Counted from the first letter of the stretch, positions 55,961-63,866 are shown. The stretch: 64,000 nt of DNA from JAABRB01 sp041617635 (GCA_041617635.1 JBFJOO010000003.1:1-64000), one strand, 5' to 3'. The notes: generated by a model not told the origin, from the sequence alone. Translations and numbers: made by a program.

Positions 55961-56485
55961 TTACTTGGGCATCACGACCGTGTCGATCACGTGGATGACG
56001 CCGTTCGTGGTGACGATGTCGGTCTTGGTCACCTTGGCGTCGTTGACCTTCACGCCCATGCTCGAGACGTCGATCATGAGCGCCTGGCCTTCGACGGTCT
56101 TCACCGCGCCGGACTTGACGTCCTTCGCCATCACTTTGCCCGGGACGACGTGGTAGGTCAGCACCTCGGTGAGCTTCGCCTTGTCGGCGAGGAGGGCGTT
56201 CAGCTGGTCGGCGGGGATCTTGGCGAACGCGGCGTCGGTCGGGGCGAACACGGTGAACGGGCCGGGGCCCTTGAGCGTGGCGATGAGATCGGCCTCGGTG
56301 AGGGCTTTCGCCAGGGTGTTGAACTGACCGGCCGCGACAGCCGTATCGACGATGTCGCCTTTCGCGGCCGGAGCCGTGGCAGACATGCCGCTGGACTTGT
56401 GGTGATCGGCGGTGGCGACTGGTGCGCCGACGATGAGGAATACGGATGTAGTGGCAGCAGCAATAAGTGTTTTAGTAATAGTCAT
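55961..56485 (-). CDS. Secreted fasciclin-domain protein
   Basis: 174 aa. Signal peptide (MTITKTLIAAATTSVFLIVG, cleavage near ATA-DHH). A single fasciclin (FAS1) domain: DIVDTAVAAGQFNTLAKALT, FTVFAPTDAAFAKIP and the H-box LTYHVVPGKV. Such proteins sit in the periplasm or matrix and bind other surface molecules. It lies between imuB and dnaE2 on the same strand, with its own terminator and a 127-bp upstream gap, so it is an independent unit. Base composition is slightly lower in GC than its neighbours. Confidence 0.92.
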   Translation of the reverse strand: MTITKTLIAAATTSVFLIVGAPVATADHHKSSGMSATAPAAKGDIVDTAVAAGQFNTLAKALTEADLIATLKGPGPFTVFAPTDAAFAKIPADQLNALLADKAKLTEVLTYHVVPGKVMAKDVKSGAVKTVEGQALMIDVSSMGVKVNDAKVTKTDIVTTNGVIHVIDTVVMPK

Positions 56486-56535
56486 GTAGGAGCTCCATTT
56501 GATAAATTACATTAGGTATTGACGGTATAATTGGC

Positions 56536-56566
56536 TGTCTGGCTTGGCAGACATTGTCTTAGACAA
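56536..56566. promoter_or_regulatory. Two adjacent inverted repeats upstream of the fasciclin gene
   Basis: TGTCTG-N6-CAGACA (56536-56553) is followed at once by TTGTCT-T-AGACAA (56554-56566), in AT-rich DNA 51-81 bp upstream of ATG 56485. These are candidate operator sites; the regulator is unknown. Confidence 0.45.
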
Positions 56567-56612
56567 ATAATGAAAAAGTTCGTTCAATGCCGTTTTGCAA
56601 AGTCCAGCCTGG

Positions 56613-58085
56613 TCACGCGAACAGTCCGTGCAGGTACCAGCCACCGCCGACGCGATCCCCGGGAATCGGCCGCTCGCGGAACACCCAGACCAGGGCCTGG
56701 TCACCGGTCTGGGCAATGAAGTAGTCGCGGGCGATCTCGCCCCCGTCCCACCAGCCCGACTCGATGCGCTCCGGCCCGGCGAGGAGCACAAGCGGCCCGC
56801 CGTGGTACGGGACCGCGTCGCGCTCTTCGAGCGGCTGCGGATCGGGCAGGAGCCAGAACGGGCGGATCCCGGCATTGCCATCCGATCCGACCGGGTCCAC
56901 GCTGGCGGCTGGCGACCGGCGGCGCCGCTTCGCGATGACGGGCTCGACGGACCGCGAAGCGCGCTCGGGGCGATGTTCGGCGGTGATCGTCACCCCGTGC
57001 ACTGCGGCGGGGCCGAGCCGCGCGCGCAGCCGCTCGACGAGCTTCGCCCAGTCGCCGTGGGCTTGCGCCGGGTCGTCGAAGAGCGCGAGCGGTTCGCCGG
57101 CAAGCGGCACGATGTCCTCGGCGACGAGCGCGATCGCCCGCACCGGCTCGCGCAGGTTGGCGGCACCGAGCCGCTCGTGCAGCAGGCGGACGAAATGCTC
57201 GGCATCGCGGTTCGCCGCGACCAGGCCGATGGCGATCTCGGTCGTGCACCGCTCGCGGTGAAAGAGCCTGAGCACGAACCGCTGCACGCCGCTCGCGCGC
57301 GCGGCGAGGAATCCCGCGAGCTGCACCAGGAGCCGACGCGCCGCGAAGAGCAGCATCTCGGCCTGCGTCACCTCGGCGGGCAGCTCGAGCCGGGCGTGAA
57401 AGCGCGGCGGCGGCGTGAAGAACGTGCGCGGATCGGGCAGTCGCCCGAGCGCGCGATCGATCTCGCCGAGCAGGCGCCGGTCGAAGCGGCGCGCAACCCC
57501 CTCGCGCGGCAGCCGCAGGATGTCGCCGATCGTCGTCGCGCCGATCGTGGCGAGCGCGGCGAGCGTCTCGGCTTCGTCCGTGACCATCCGCGCCGGCAGG
57601 TCGGCAACCGCGGCGCGCAGCGTATCCGGATTGAGCACGGTTTCGCGGCCGACGCGCGCGAGCCAGGTGGCGCTCTTCGCGGTCGGGCCGCCGGCAATGC
57701 GCGCGCTGAAGCCCATCTCGGCGAGCCCCTTGCGGAGCCGCGCGAGGATCGGCCCGATGCCGCCGAAGAGCGCGAGGCTGCCCTCGACCTCGAGCACGAG
57801 CGCGGCGGGAAATTCGAGCGCGACGCTCGGCGTGAATTGCGCTGCCCAGCTGGCCAATCCGATCAGGGCTTCGGTCTCGCCGGCCGGGTCGCGCTCCCGC
57901 ACGGCGAGGCTCGGGACGAGGGCGCAGGCAGCCGGGATCGTCAGCCCCGGCCGCACGCCGCGCGCCGCCGCGCGCGGATCGCAGGCCAGAACGCAGCCGC
58001 CCTGCGCGATCGCGCACGGCTCAGGCGTGGGCAGACCGAAGATCTCGAGGGGGAGCTGCGGCAGGTGAATCGCGATCCACTGCAT
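56613..58085 (-). CDS. imuB: ImuB, Y-family polymerase-like protein
   Basis: 490 aa from ATG 58085 (MQWIAIHLPQLPLEIFGLPT). The Y-family fold is recognisable, but the catalytic acidic residues are gone: the start has no DMDxFF-type motif, and LVLEVEGSLALFGG stands where SxDEA normally is. This is the hallmark of ImuB, which lacks polymerase activity and acts as an adaptor to the beta clamp in the ImuA-ImuB-DnaE2 mutasome. It overlaps imuA by 65 bp. The C-terminal half is long and basic (IAKRRRRSPAASVDP). Confidence 0.9.
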   Translation of the reverse strand: MQWIAIHLPQLPLEIFGLPTPEPCAIAQGGCVLACDPRAAARGVRPGLTIPAACALVPSLAVRERDPAGETEALIGLASWAAQFTPSVALEFPAALVLEVEGSLALFGGIGPILARLRKGLAEMGFSARIAGGPTAKSATWLARVGRETVLNPDTLRAAVADLPARMVTDEAETLAALATIGATTIGDILRLPREGVARRFDRRLLGEIDRALGRLPDPRTFFTPPPRFHARLELPAEVTQAEMLLFAARRLLVQLAGFLAARASGVQRFVLRLFHRERCTTEIAIGLVAANRDAEHFVRLLHERLGAANLREPVRAIALVAEDIVPLAGEPLALFDDPAQAHGDWAKLVERLRARLGPAAVHGVTITAEHRPERASRSVEPVIAKRRRRSPAASVDPVGSDGNAGIRPFWLLPDPQPLEERDAVPYHGGPLVLLAGPERIESGWWDGGEIARDYFIAQTGDQALVWVFRERPIPGDRVGGGWYLHGLFA

Positions 58086-58740
58086 GGCTTGAATCGGGAG
58101 AGTGAGTAGTGGGCCGCGCGACCACGGGCTGCTGGAGCAACACCGGATGAGCGAGCGGTGCGCCGCGGCGTTTGACGATGTGCACCGCGAGTCCGCCGGC
58201 GGCAGTGCCGAGCAGGAGGCGCAGCGCCGCAGGCGACGCTTCGCGAGCGGCCTGCGGCGCGCGGAAGAGGATCGCAAGGCCCGCGCTCGCCTCGGCGGCA
58301 AGCTGCAGCCGGCGCAGATCCGGGTAGCGTGTCTCGCCCGGCCAGGCGAGCACCGCGCCGCAGACGCCGGCGCGCAGGGCCTGCTCGGTCGCCCACAACG
58401 TTTCCTGCGCCGAGCGGGTCCGGACGATGAGCAACCGCTCGAGATCGATGCCCGCTGCGGCGAGCGCCGGCGCGTAGGGGAGGTGGGGCGGTGCGATCCA
58501 CGCGAGACAACTCCCCGCGCACGCGAGGCGCGCGAGCGCCGGCCCGAGCAGGCGCAACTCGCCGATCCCCGCGTGTCGGGGCAGGATCTCGGTGAGGGTG
58601 CTCGCCGGCCAGCCGCCGCCGGGCAGCTCGGCGTCGAGCGCGGGAAAGCCGCTCGGAACGCTCGGCGCGGCGACGCGGCCGAGCTCGGTGCCGCGCCGGA
58701 CGTCGGAACGCTGCAGGATCGCTTGCAGGAGCGAAGACAT
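58021..58740 (-). CDS. imuA: ImuA, translesion synthesis accessory protein
   Basis: 239 aa. GRVAAPSVPSGFPALDAELP followed by GGGWPASTLTEILPRHAGIG is the RecA/SulA-like opening of ImuA proteins. CLAWIAPPHLPYAPALAAAG and RAGVCGAVLAWPGETRYPDL continue the fold. It has no Walker A lysine. It partners ImuB and DnaE2 in SOS mutagenesis. It lies 63 nt after lexA and overlaps the start of imuB. Confidence 0.87.
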   Translation of the reverse strand: MSSLLQAILQRSDVRRGTELGRVAAPSVPSGFPALDAELPGGGWPASTLTEILPRHAGIGELRLLGPALARLACAGSCLAWIAPPHLPYAPALAAAGIDLERLLIVRTRSAQETLWATEQALRAGVCGAVLAWPGETRYPDLRRLQLAAEASAGLAILFRAPQAAREASPAALRLLLGTAAGGLAVHIVKRRGAPLAHPVLLQQPVVARPTTHSPDSSHAVDRDSPAAAPPRDLRSAHA

Positions 58741-58803
58741 GACGATCCAACTCGCTTCCGCGATAGGGAAGGCGGGTGACGGGCGAGGGGTGTGGCTGGC
58801 GCG

Positions 58804-59406
58804 CTAGAGGCTTTTGCCGGTGCGGATGACCCCGACGCCGACGCCCTCGATGGCGAACTCGCCCGCGCGGGTGTCGAGCACGATCGGAGCGAAGTCCGGG
58901 TTCTCCGGCAGGAGCTCCACCGTGGCGCCGCGGCGGCGCAGGCGCTTGACCGTCACTTCGTCGGCGAGCCGGGCCACCACGATCTGTCCGGAGCGCGCCT
59001 CCGCCGTGTGGTGCACCGCGAGGAGGTCGCCGTCGAGGATGCCCGCATCGCGCATGCTCAGGCCGCGCACCTTGAGCAGGTAGTCGGCACGCGGCTTGAA
59101 GAGCGCCGGGTCGAGCTGGTAGCGGCCCTGGATGTGCGCCTCGGCAAGGAGCGGCACACCGGCTGCAACCCGCCCGATGAGCGGCACGCCGAGCGACTGC
59201 TTGAGCACGATGCCGCGCGCGGTGCCGTCGAGGATCTCGATCGCGCCCTTGCGCTCGAGCGCGCGCAGATGCTCTTCCGCGGCGTTGGGCGAGCGAAAGC
59301 CCAGCACCCGGCAGATCTCGGCGCGGGTCGGCGGGAAACCGCTCGACTCGATCGCCTCGCGGATGAGCTGCAGGATCTCGGCCTGCCGCGGCGTGAGGTC
59401 CTTCAT
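58804..59406 (-). CDS. lexA: LexA repressor
   Basis: 200 aa. The winged-helix N-domain is KDLTPRQAEILQLIREAIES and PPTRAEICRVLGFRSPNAAE. The cleavage site Ala82-Gly83 is in GRVAAGVP. The catalytic Ser117 (RGLSMRD) and Lys154 (VTVKRLR) are both present, so self-cleavage under RecA activation should work. ATG 59406 overlaps the stop of the 65-aa gene (ATGA), suggesting coupled translation. It represses its own operon and dnaE2. Confidence 0.95.
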   Translation of the reverse strand: MKDLTPRQAEILQLIREAIESSGFPPTRAEICRVLGFRSPNAAEEHLRALERKGAIEILDGTARGIVLKQSLGVPLIGRVAAGVPLLAEAHIQGRYQLDPALFKPRADYLLKVRGLSMRDAGILDGDLLAVHHTAEARSGQIVVARLADEVTVKRLRRRGATVELLPENPDFAPIVLDTRAGEFAIEGVGVGVIRTGKSL

Positions 59407-59600
59407 GGCGTCTTCCTGCCCGGGCGAATCTCGGTGCCGTCCGAGCGTGCCGCGACCGGTGCCGGCGGAGCGGATGGGTCACCGTCGCCGAAAGTGGGCG
59501 CGGCATCCCTGCGGCGGAAGGCTGCGAGCTCGTCCAGTTCGTCCAACTCGTCCCATAGGCCGAGCTGGGAAGGCGAAGCGATGGCCTTGATGCGCCTCAT
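59403..59600 (-). CDS. Small protein in the lexA operon, 65 aa
   Basis: Begins MRRIKAIASPSQLGLWDELD with GAGGAG upstream of ATG 59600. It contains a DEL triple repeat (DELDELDEL) and a Pro/Ala-rich tail ending in TEIRPGRKTP. Its stop overlaps the lexA start by 4 nt. No family was recognised. Coding status rests on the ribosome site and coupling. Confidence 0.6.
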   Translation of the reverse strand: MRRIKAIASPSQLGLWDELDELDELAAFRRRDAAPTFGDGDPSAPPAPVAARSDGTEIRPGRKTP

Positions 59601-59627
59601 GCGGGCTCCTCGTTTCTTCACGCCGAC

Positions 59628-60101
59628 TTACGCCTGGCGATGCGATCCGGACGTCATGGCGGGATAGGGGGGCGCGGCGAGCGGCATCTCCGCCCGGGGC
59701 GTCGGGTCGACGCCCGGATCGGACGCGCGGCTCCCGCGCATGCCGGCCGGCAGCGGGACTTTCCCGAGCTTCGCGAGGCGCGCCTCGATCGCGAAACGGG
59801 TGCGGCTGTGGGTAGCGGCGAGCGCCTCCATGGACTGTCCGGCGGCGAAAGCGGACACGAGCTGCGCGTCTTCCTCGGGCGACCAGGGCTTGCCGGAGTT
59901 GCCCGGAAGACTCCGTGCCGGCTGCTTCGGCCTCCCCGTGGTCGCCTCGAGCGCGCGGATCGCGTGGTAAAGCGCGCGCACGGTGTCCGGGTGCTGATAG
60001 GGACTGTCGGCGGGGAAAGTCGCGCCGGTGACGGGGTCGGCGCCGTTTGCCAGCGCCTGCAGGGTTGCGAGCGCCCGTGCGTCGTTCATGGTCGCGGTCA
60101 T
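59628..60101 (-). CDS. Myb/SANT-like small DNA-binding protein
   Basis: 157 aa from ATG 60101 (AAGGAG upstream). After ATLQALANGADPVTGATFP, the middle reads KPWSPEEDAQLVSAFAAGQS and MEALAATHSRTRFAIEARLA. This is a Myb/SANT-like helix-turn-helix (W-x-PEED...L...R...AIxxRL). The C-terminus is Pro/Ala-rich. It is the first gene of the lexA operon, directly after the LexA-like box. It could assist regulation; its role is unknown. Confidence 0.7.
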   Translation of the reverse strand: MTATMNDARALATLQALANGADPVTGATFPADSPYQHPDTVRALYHAIRALEATTGRPKQPARSLPGNSGKPWSPEEDAQLVSAFAAGQSMEALAATHSRTRFAIEARLAKLGKVPLPAGMRGSRASDPGVDPTPRAEMPLAAPPYPAMTSGSHRQA

Positions 60102-60151
60102 GTCGTTCTCCTTGCGTTGCGTTATTACAGCCGAGGGCGCCACCCCGTACC

Positions 60152-60166
60152 CTGATTTTTATACAG
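60152..60166 (-). promoter_or_regulatory. LexA-like site upstream of the lexA operon
   Basis: The reverse strand of 60155-60166 reads CTGTATAAAAAT, the same 12 bases as at the dnaE2 box; the second half-site (CAG) is off-register. It lies 50-65 bp upstream of ATG 60101. Confidence 0.6.
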
Positions 60167-60328
60167 TACCTGGCCAATGCGCAAGGGGAGATTGACGCCG
60201 CGCTGCCAAGTCCTTGATTCTCATGAGGGCTGGTGGGGCCACGTCAGCCGCGCGCGGGCGTATCGCGAGCGTATAATCGCGGCGCAGTTCACCCGCAACC
60301 GCATCGCTTCGAGGCCGCAACACACACC

Positions 60329-60532
60329 ATGGGCAAGAAGATCAAGACCGGCTATGAGTCCGACGTGACCCGGTTGATCCGTGGCTTGCTCGAGGAGCGC
60401 CCGCAGATTGCCGAAGTCCAGAAGGCCGGCCGCTCGCTGTGGTGGGACAAGCGTTTGGATCTCGATCAGCTGCGCCGCGAGCGCGAGTCGCGCGTGCAGC
60501 AGAAGGGCTACGTCTATCAGATCGACGACTAG
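60329..60532 (+). CDS. DUF3460 protein, 67 aa
   Basis: From ATG 60329: MGKKIKTGYESDVTRLIRGL, then EERPQIAEVQKAGRSLWWDK and a basic helical end YVYQIDD. This is the whole DUF3460 domain, found in Betaproteobacteria; function unknown. A TATAAT (60272-60277) lies upstream. Confidence 0.85.
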   Translation: MGKKIKTGYESDVTRLIRGLLEERPQIAEVQKAGRSLWWDKRLDLDQLRRERESRVQQKGYVYQIDD

Positions 60533-60554
60533 CCGCGCGCTCGCCGTCGCGACG

Positions 60555-61259
60555 ATGGCGACGCTCCTCGTGGCCGCGCCCGGCTGCATTCCGCTAACGC
60601 CACAGGCCGCGATGGCCGTGGAGGTCTTCAAGCTGATGACGCCTGCGCTTCAGGCGTTGATGAACAACATGAAGACGGTCGACGAGCCGAACCAGGCCGT
60701 GCTCGCCGAGCTCGAGGCGAAGAAGGACTGGGTCGGCATGGTCACCTTCGCGCAGCAGAATCTCAAGGTGGACCCGGCCAACGCCGACTGGTGGATGGTC
60801 GAAGGCTACGCCTTGACCCAGCAGGCGAAGTACGAGCAGGCGGTCGATTCGTTCAAGAAAGTGGTGCAGTACAGCCCGGACGAGATCGACGGCTACAACA
60901 TGCTGGCCGAGACCTATCGCGTACTGGGAAAGCCCGAAGATTCCATTCGCACGCTCGATCGCGCCCTGCGCGTGAATCAGGAGTCGGCGACGACCTACTT
61001 CCTGATCGGCGAGAGCTTCGTCGACCTCAAGCAGCCCGACCGCGCGATCGAGTACTACCAACTCGCATTGCGGCGCGACGGTAAGATGATTCCCGCGTGG
61101 TATGGCCTGGGGGTGGCCTATGCGCGGCTCGGGCGCACGGCCGAGTTCGACGAAGTGGAGCAGGGCCTGCGCCAGCTCGCGCCGTCCCGCGCCGATCAGC
61201 TCGCGCGGCTGCGGCCGCGCACTTTCGGATCGAGCTCCACCGCTCCTAGCCGGCAGTAA
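60555..61259 (+). CDS. TPR-repeat protein, possible lipoprotein
   Basis: 234 aa from ATG 60555, the only usable start. MATLLVAAPGCIPLTPQAAM could be a very short lipoprotein signal with lipobox-like AAPGC. Tetratricopeptide repeats: ANADWWMVEGYALTQQAKYE, DEIDGYNMLAETYRVLGKPE, ATTYFLIGESFVDLKQPDRA and AWYGLGVAYARLGRT. Role unknown, perhaps envelope scaffolding. Overlaps the SDR gene by 14 bp (convergent). Confidence 0.72.
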   Translation: MATLLVAAPGCIPLTPQAAMAVEVFKLMTPALQALMNNMKTVDEPNQAVLAELEAKKDWVGMVTFAQQNLKVDPANADWWMVEGYALTQQAKYEQAVDSFKKVVQYSPDEIDGYNMLAETYRVLGKPEDSIRTLDRALRVNQESATTYFLIGESFVDLKQPDRAIEYYQLALRRDGKMIPAWYGLGVAYARLGRTAEFDEVEQGLRQLAPSRADQLARLRPRTFGSSSTAPSRQ

Positions 61260-62001
61260 GTCCGTCGTCGGCGGCGATCGCCGCGCCATTCACGAACCCG
61301 GACCGGTCAGAAGCGAGCAGGAGGACCAGCCCGTCGAGGTCTTCGGGCTTGCCCACGCGCCGGCGTGGCAGCTGTGCGAGGAGCTTGCGGCCGCCCTCGG
61401 TGTTCCAGTAGTCGCGGTTGATCTCGGTCTCGATATAGCCGGGGCAGAGCGCGTTCACGTTGATGTTGTAGCGACCCCATTCCAGGGCCATCGAGCGCGT
61501 CATGTGGATGACGCCAGCTTTGGACATTCCGTACACCGAGATCTGGCCGAGCGGCTGCAGGCCGGCGGCCGAGGCGATGTTGATGATGCGACCGGGCCGC
61601 TTGCTGGCGATCATGCTCCGGCCGACCGCCTGCGCGACGAAGAACGCGCCCTTGAGATTCGTGTTCATCACGAAGTCGTAGTCCGGCTCTTCGATGTCGC
61701 CAATCCGGGCGGTGACCGACACGCCGGAGTTGTTGACGAGCACGTCGATCGGGCCGAGCGCGGCTTCGGCCGCGGCGACGCCCGCGCGGACCGAAGCGAC
61801 ATCGGTCACATCCATTGCGACCGCGTGCGCGCGGCCGCCGTTTTGCGCGATCGCGCTGGCCAGCTGCTCGAGCCGATCGAGGCGGCGGGCGGCGATCGCA
61901 ACCGCAGCGCCGGATTCAGCGAGCAAGCGCGCGAAGCGGTCCCCCAATCCCGACGAGGCGCCGGTGACCAGCGCCGTCTTGCCGTCCAGCCGTAGCTCCA
62001 C
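61246..62001 (-). CDS. Short-chain dehydrogenase/reductase
   Basis: 251 aa classical SDR. TGASSGLG (13-20), NNSG (90-93), Ser144 and Y157-x3-K161 form the NAD(P) site and catalytic triad. The closing SGFVNGAAIAADDGLTAG is typical. It resembles 3-oxoacyl reductase or alcohol dehydrogenase type SDRs; the substrate is unknown. Confidence 0.88.
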   Translation of the reverse strand: MELRLDGKTALVTGASSGLGDRFARLLAESGAAVAIAARRLDRLEQLASAIAQNGGRAHAVAMDVTDVASVRAGVAAAEAALGPIDVLVNNSGVSVTARIGDIEEPDYDFVMNTNLKGAFFVAQAVGRSMIASKRPGRIINIASAAGLQPLGQISVYGMSKAGVIHMTRSMALEWGRYNINVNALCPGYIETEINRDYWNTEGGRKLLAQLPRRRVGKPEDLDGLVLLLASDRSGFVNGAAIAADDGLTAG

Positions 62002-62105
62002 GTGACCTCCTTCACGAATCCGCCGCGCCGACGATTATACGGATGAGGTGGTCGTTGCCTGCGCGCGGGCGCGCGGGCTACACTTCGCCGTCCCCGAGGG
62101 ACCCG

Positions 62106-62873
62106 ATGAGCGATCTGCTGCGTACCTACGAGCGTGGTGTTCTGCGCGTGACGCTCAACCGCCCGGAACGACGCAACGCGCTCACGCGATCGATGCTGCG
62201 CGAGCTGCGGCTCGTCTTCGAGGCGCACGCCGCACAGGAGGATCTGCGGCTTGCCATTCTTACCGGCGCCGGTTCGGTGGCGTTTTCGGCCGGTGGCGAC
62301 TTGGACGATCTCGCGGCGCTCGAGGCACCCGAGCAGGTCGAGGCGTTTGCGCGCGAGGGGCTTGCGGCGCTCGATGCGATCCGCGGTTTCCCGGTCCCCT
62401 CGGTTGCCGCGCTCAATGGCGTGACGCTGGGTGAGGGCGCCGAGCTCGCGCTGGCGTGCGACATGCGCGTCGCCGCGCGGGATACGTGGTTCGGCTTCGT
62501 GCACGCTCACCTGCATCTCTCCACGGCGTTTGGCGGCGGCACCGATCTCCTGCGGTTGGTCGGCCGCGCGCGCGGGCTGGAGCTGCTCGCGACCGCCCGC
62601 AGGCTGTCGGCGGAGGAGGCGCATGCGCTGGGGATCATCAACCGCATCGCTGCGCCGGAGAGTGATTTTCCGGAGGACGTCGAGCGTTTCGTCGCACCGA
62701 TATGCGAGCACCAGCCGCACGTCTTGCGCGCCATCAAGGCGCTCGCGCTCGCCGAACGGCGCGGCGCGTCCGTCGCGGAGTTGCGGGAATACGAGATCGT
62801 CGCGTTTCTGGAGACATCCACTCACGAGGCGCACCGAGCGCTGCTCGGAAAGCTGCAAGCAGAACGAGGCTGA
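62106..62873 (+). CDS. Enoyl-CoA hydratase/isomerase family protein
   Basis: 255 aa from ATG 62106. The oxyanion-hole segment SVAFSAGGDLDDLAAL and LNGVTLGEGAELALACDMRV are crotonase motifs. Glu113 is the first catalytic Glu, but the second site reads FGFVHAHLHLSTAFGGG, with His133 where hydratases have Glu. A standard hydratase reaction is therefore doubtful; decarboxylase or isomerase activity is possible. The last 60 bp are repeated 128 bp downstream. Confidence 0.82.
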   Translation: MSDLLRTYERGVLRVTLNRPERRNALTRSMLRELRLVFEAHAAQEDLRLAILTGAGSVAFSAGGDLDDLAALEAPEQVEAFAREGLAALDAIRGFPVPSVAALNGVTLGEGAELALACDMRVAARDTWFGFVHAHLHLSTAFGGGTDLLRLVGRARGLELLATARRLSAEEAHALGIINRIAAPESDFPEDVERFVAPICEHQPHVLRAIKALALAERRGASVAELREYEIVAFLETSTHEAHRALLGKLQAERG

Positions 62874-62877
62874 TACA
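62818..62877 (+). repeat. 60-bp exact direct repeat, copy 1
   Basis: Covers the final 18 codons of the crotonase gene, its stop and the next 4 bases. Identical to 62946-63005. Confidence 0.95.
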
Positions 62878-63009
62878 GTGCTTGGCATTGCGGTGCGCCT
62901 GCAGCTTGGGGGATTTGCAAGGGGGCATCGACCCCTTGCTCGTTCCCACTCACGAGGCGCACCGAGCGCTGCTCGGAAAGCTGCAAGCAGAACGAGGCTG
63001 ATACATTGA
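62878..63009 (+). CDS. Possible 43-aa upstream reading frame created by the duplication
   Basis: GTG 62878 follows the same GAGG-containing sequence that precedes the downstream gene start. The frame runs LGIAVRLQLGGFARGHRPLA to a TGA at 63007-63009 overlapping TTG 63006 of the next gene. No family. It may be a translated leader or only a by-product of the duplication. Confidence 0.25.
   Translation: MLGIAVRLQLGGFARGHRPLARSHSRGAPSAARKAASRTRLIH
62946..63005 (+). repeat. 60-bp exact direct repeat, copy 2
   Basis: Identical to 62818-62877. The 68 bp between the copies contains the hairpin CAAGGGG (62918-62924) / CCCCTTG (62932-62938). Confidence 0.95.
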
Positions 63010-63866
63010 TCCTCTGCCGATTTGACGATGATCGACTGGGCGTCGTGGAGCGGGATGTGGTTCGCGACGTGACGCCCGCGCTCGAAAACCTGCCGCGCTA
63101 CGGCTACCCCCTGCCGCGCTTCGATCCATTGATCGCGAACCTCGCGGACATGAGAACGAAGATCGAGTCACTCGCCGCCAGCGCGCCGCGCCAGCCGCTC
63201 AGAGCGGTCAAGCTGCTCAGTCCGGTCGCGAACCCGGGCAAGATCATTGCCGCCCCGGTGAACTACCTCAAGCACTTGGAGGAGGCGCGCGCGGACACGG
63301 GAATTCACCATCAGAACACCGTCGACGACATTTACCGCGTGGGCCTGTTCCTGAAGGCGACGAGCTCGCTCGTCGGACCGAGCGAAGGGGTTGGGCTCCA
63401 GCACCTCGAGCGGCGTAACGACCACGAAGTCGAGCTGGCGCTGGTGATCGGCAAGGCCGGCAGGAATATTCCACGCTCCCGGGCGCTCGAGCATGTCGCG
63501 GGCTACTGCATCGGCCTGGACATGACGGTGCGCGGACCCGAGGAGCGCAGCTTGCGCAAGTCCATCGACGGTTACACGGTCTTGGGCCCGTGGTTCGTGA
63601 CGGCCGATGCGGTACCGAATCCCGCGGAGCTAGATATCTCGATAACGGTCAACGGCGAGCCGCGGCAGAGCGCGAACACCCGGGACCTGGTGATGGGCAT
63701 TCCCGAGCTGATCGAGTTCGCCGCCTCCTACTACACGCTCCACCCGGGCGACGTGCTGCTCACGGGAACGCCGGAGGGGGTCGGTCCGGTCAAGCCCGGC
63801 GACCTCATGGTCGCGGAAATCGAAGGCATCGGGCGGATGGAAGTCGCAGTGCGTTCGGTCAACTAG
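63006..63866 (+). CDS. Fumarylacetoacetate hydrolase-family protein
   Basis: 286 aa from TTG 63006 with a GAGG ribosome site in the repeated segment. The metal-binding residues of the FAH fold are Glu141 and Glu143 (DHEVELALVIGKAGRN) and Asp172 (GLDMTVRG). TGTPEGVGPVKPGD closes the domain. Members hydrolyse or decarboxylate beta-diketo acids in aromatic breakdown. Probably co-transcribed with the crotonase gene. Confidence 0.88.
   Translation: MILCRFDDDRLGVVERDVVRDVTPALENLPRYGYPLPRFDPLIANLADMRTKIESLAASAPRQPLRAVKLLSPVANPGKIIAAPVNYLKHLEEARADTGIHHQNTVDDIYRVGLFLKATSSLVGPSEGVGLQHLERRNDHEVELALVIGKAGRNIPRSRALEHVAGYCIGLDMTVRGPEERSLRKSIDGYTVLGPWFVTADAVPNPAELDISITVNGEPRQSANTRDLVMGIPELIEFAASYYTLHPGDVLLTGTPEGVGPVKPGDLMVAEIEGIGRMEVAVRSVN

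Noticed and set aside
59530..59570. Short repeats coding DELDELDEL
   Set aside because: Too short for a functional repeat array; kept only as a note on the 65-aa protein.
58792..59667. Plus-strand open frame across lexA
   Set aside because: Antisense of lexA and its 65-aa neighbour, no recognisable domain.
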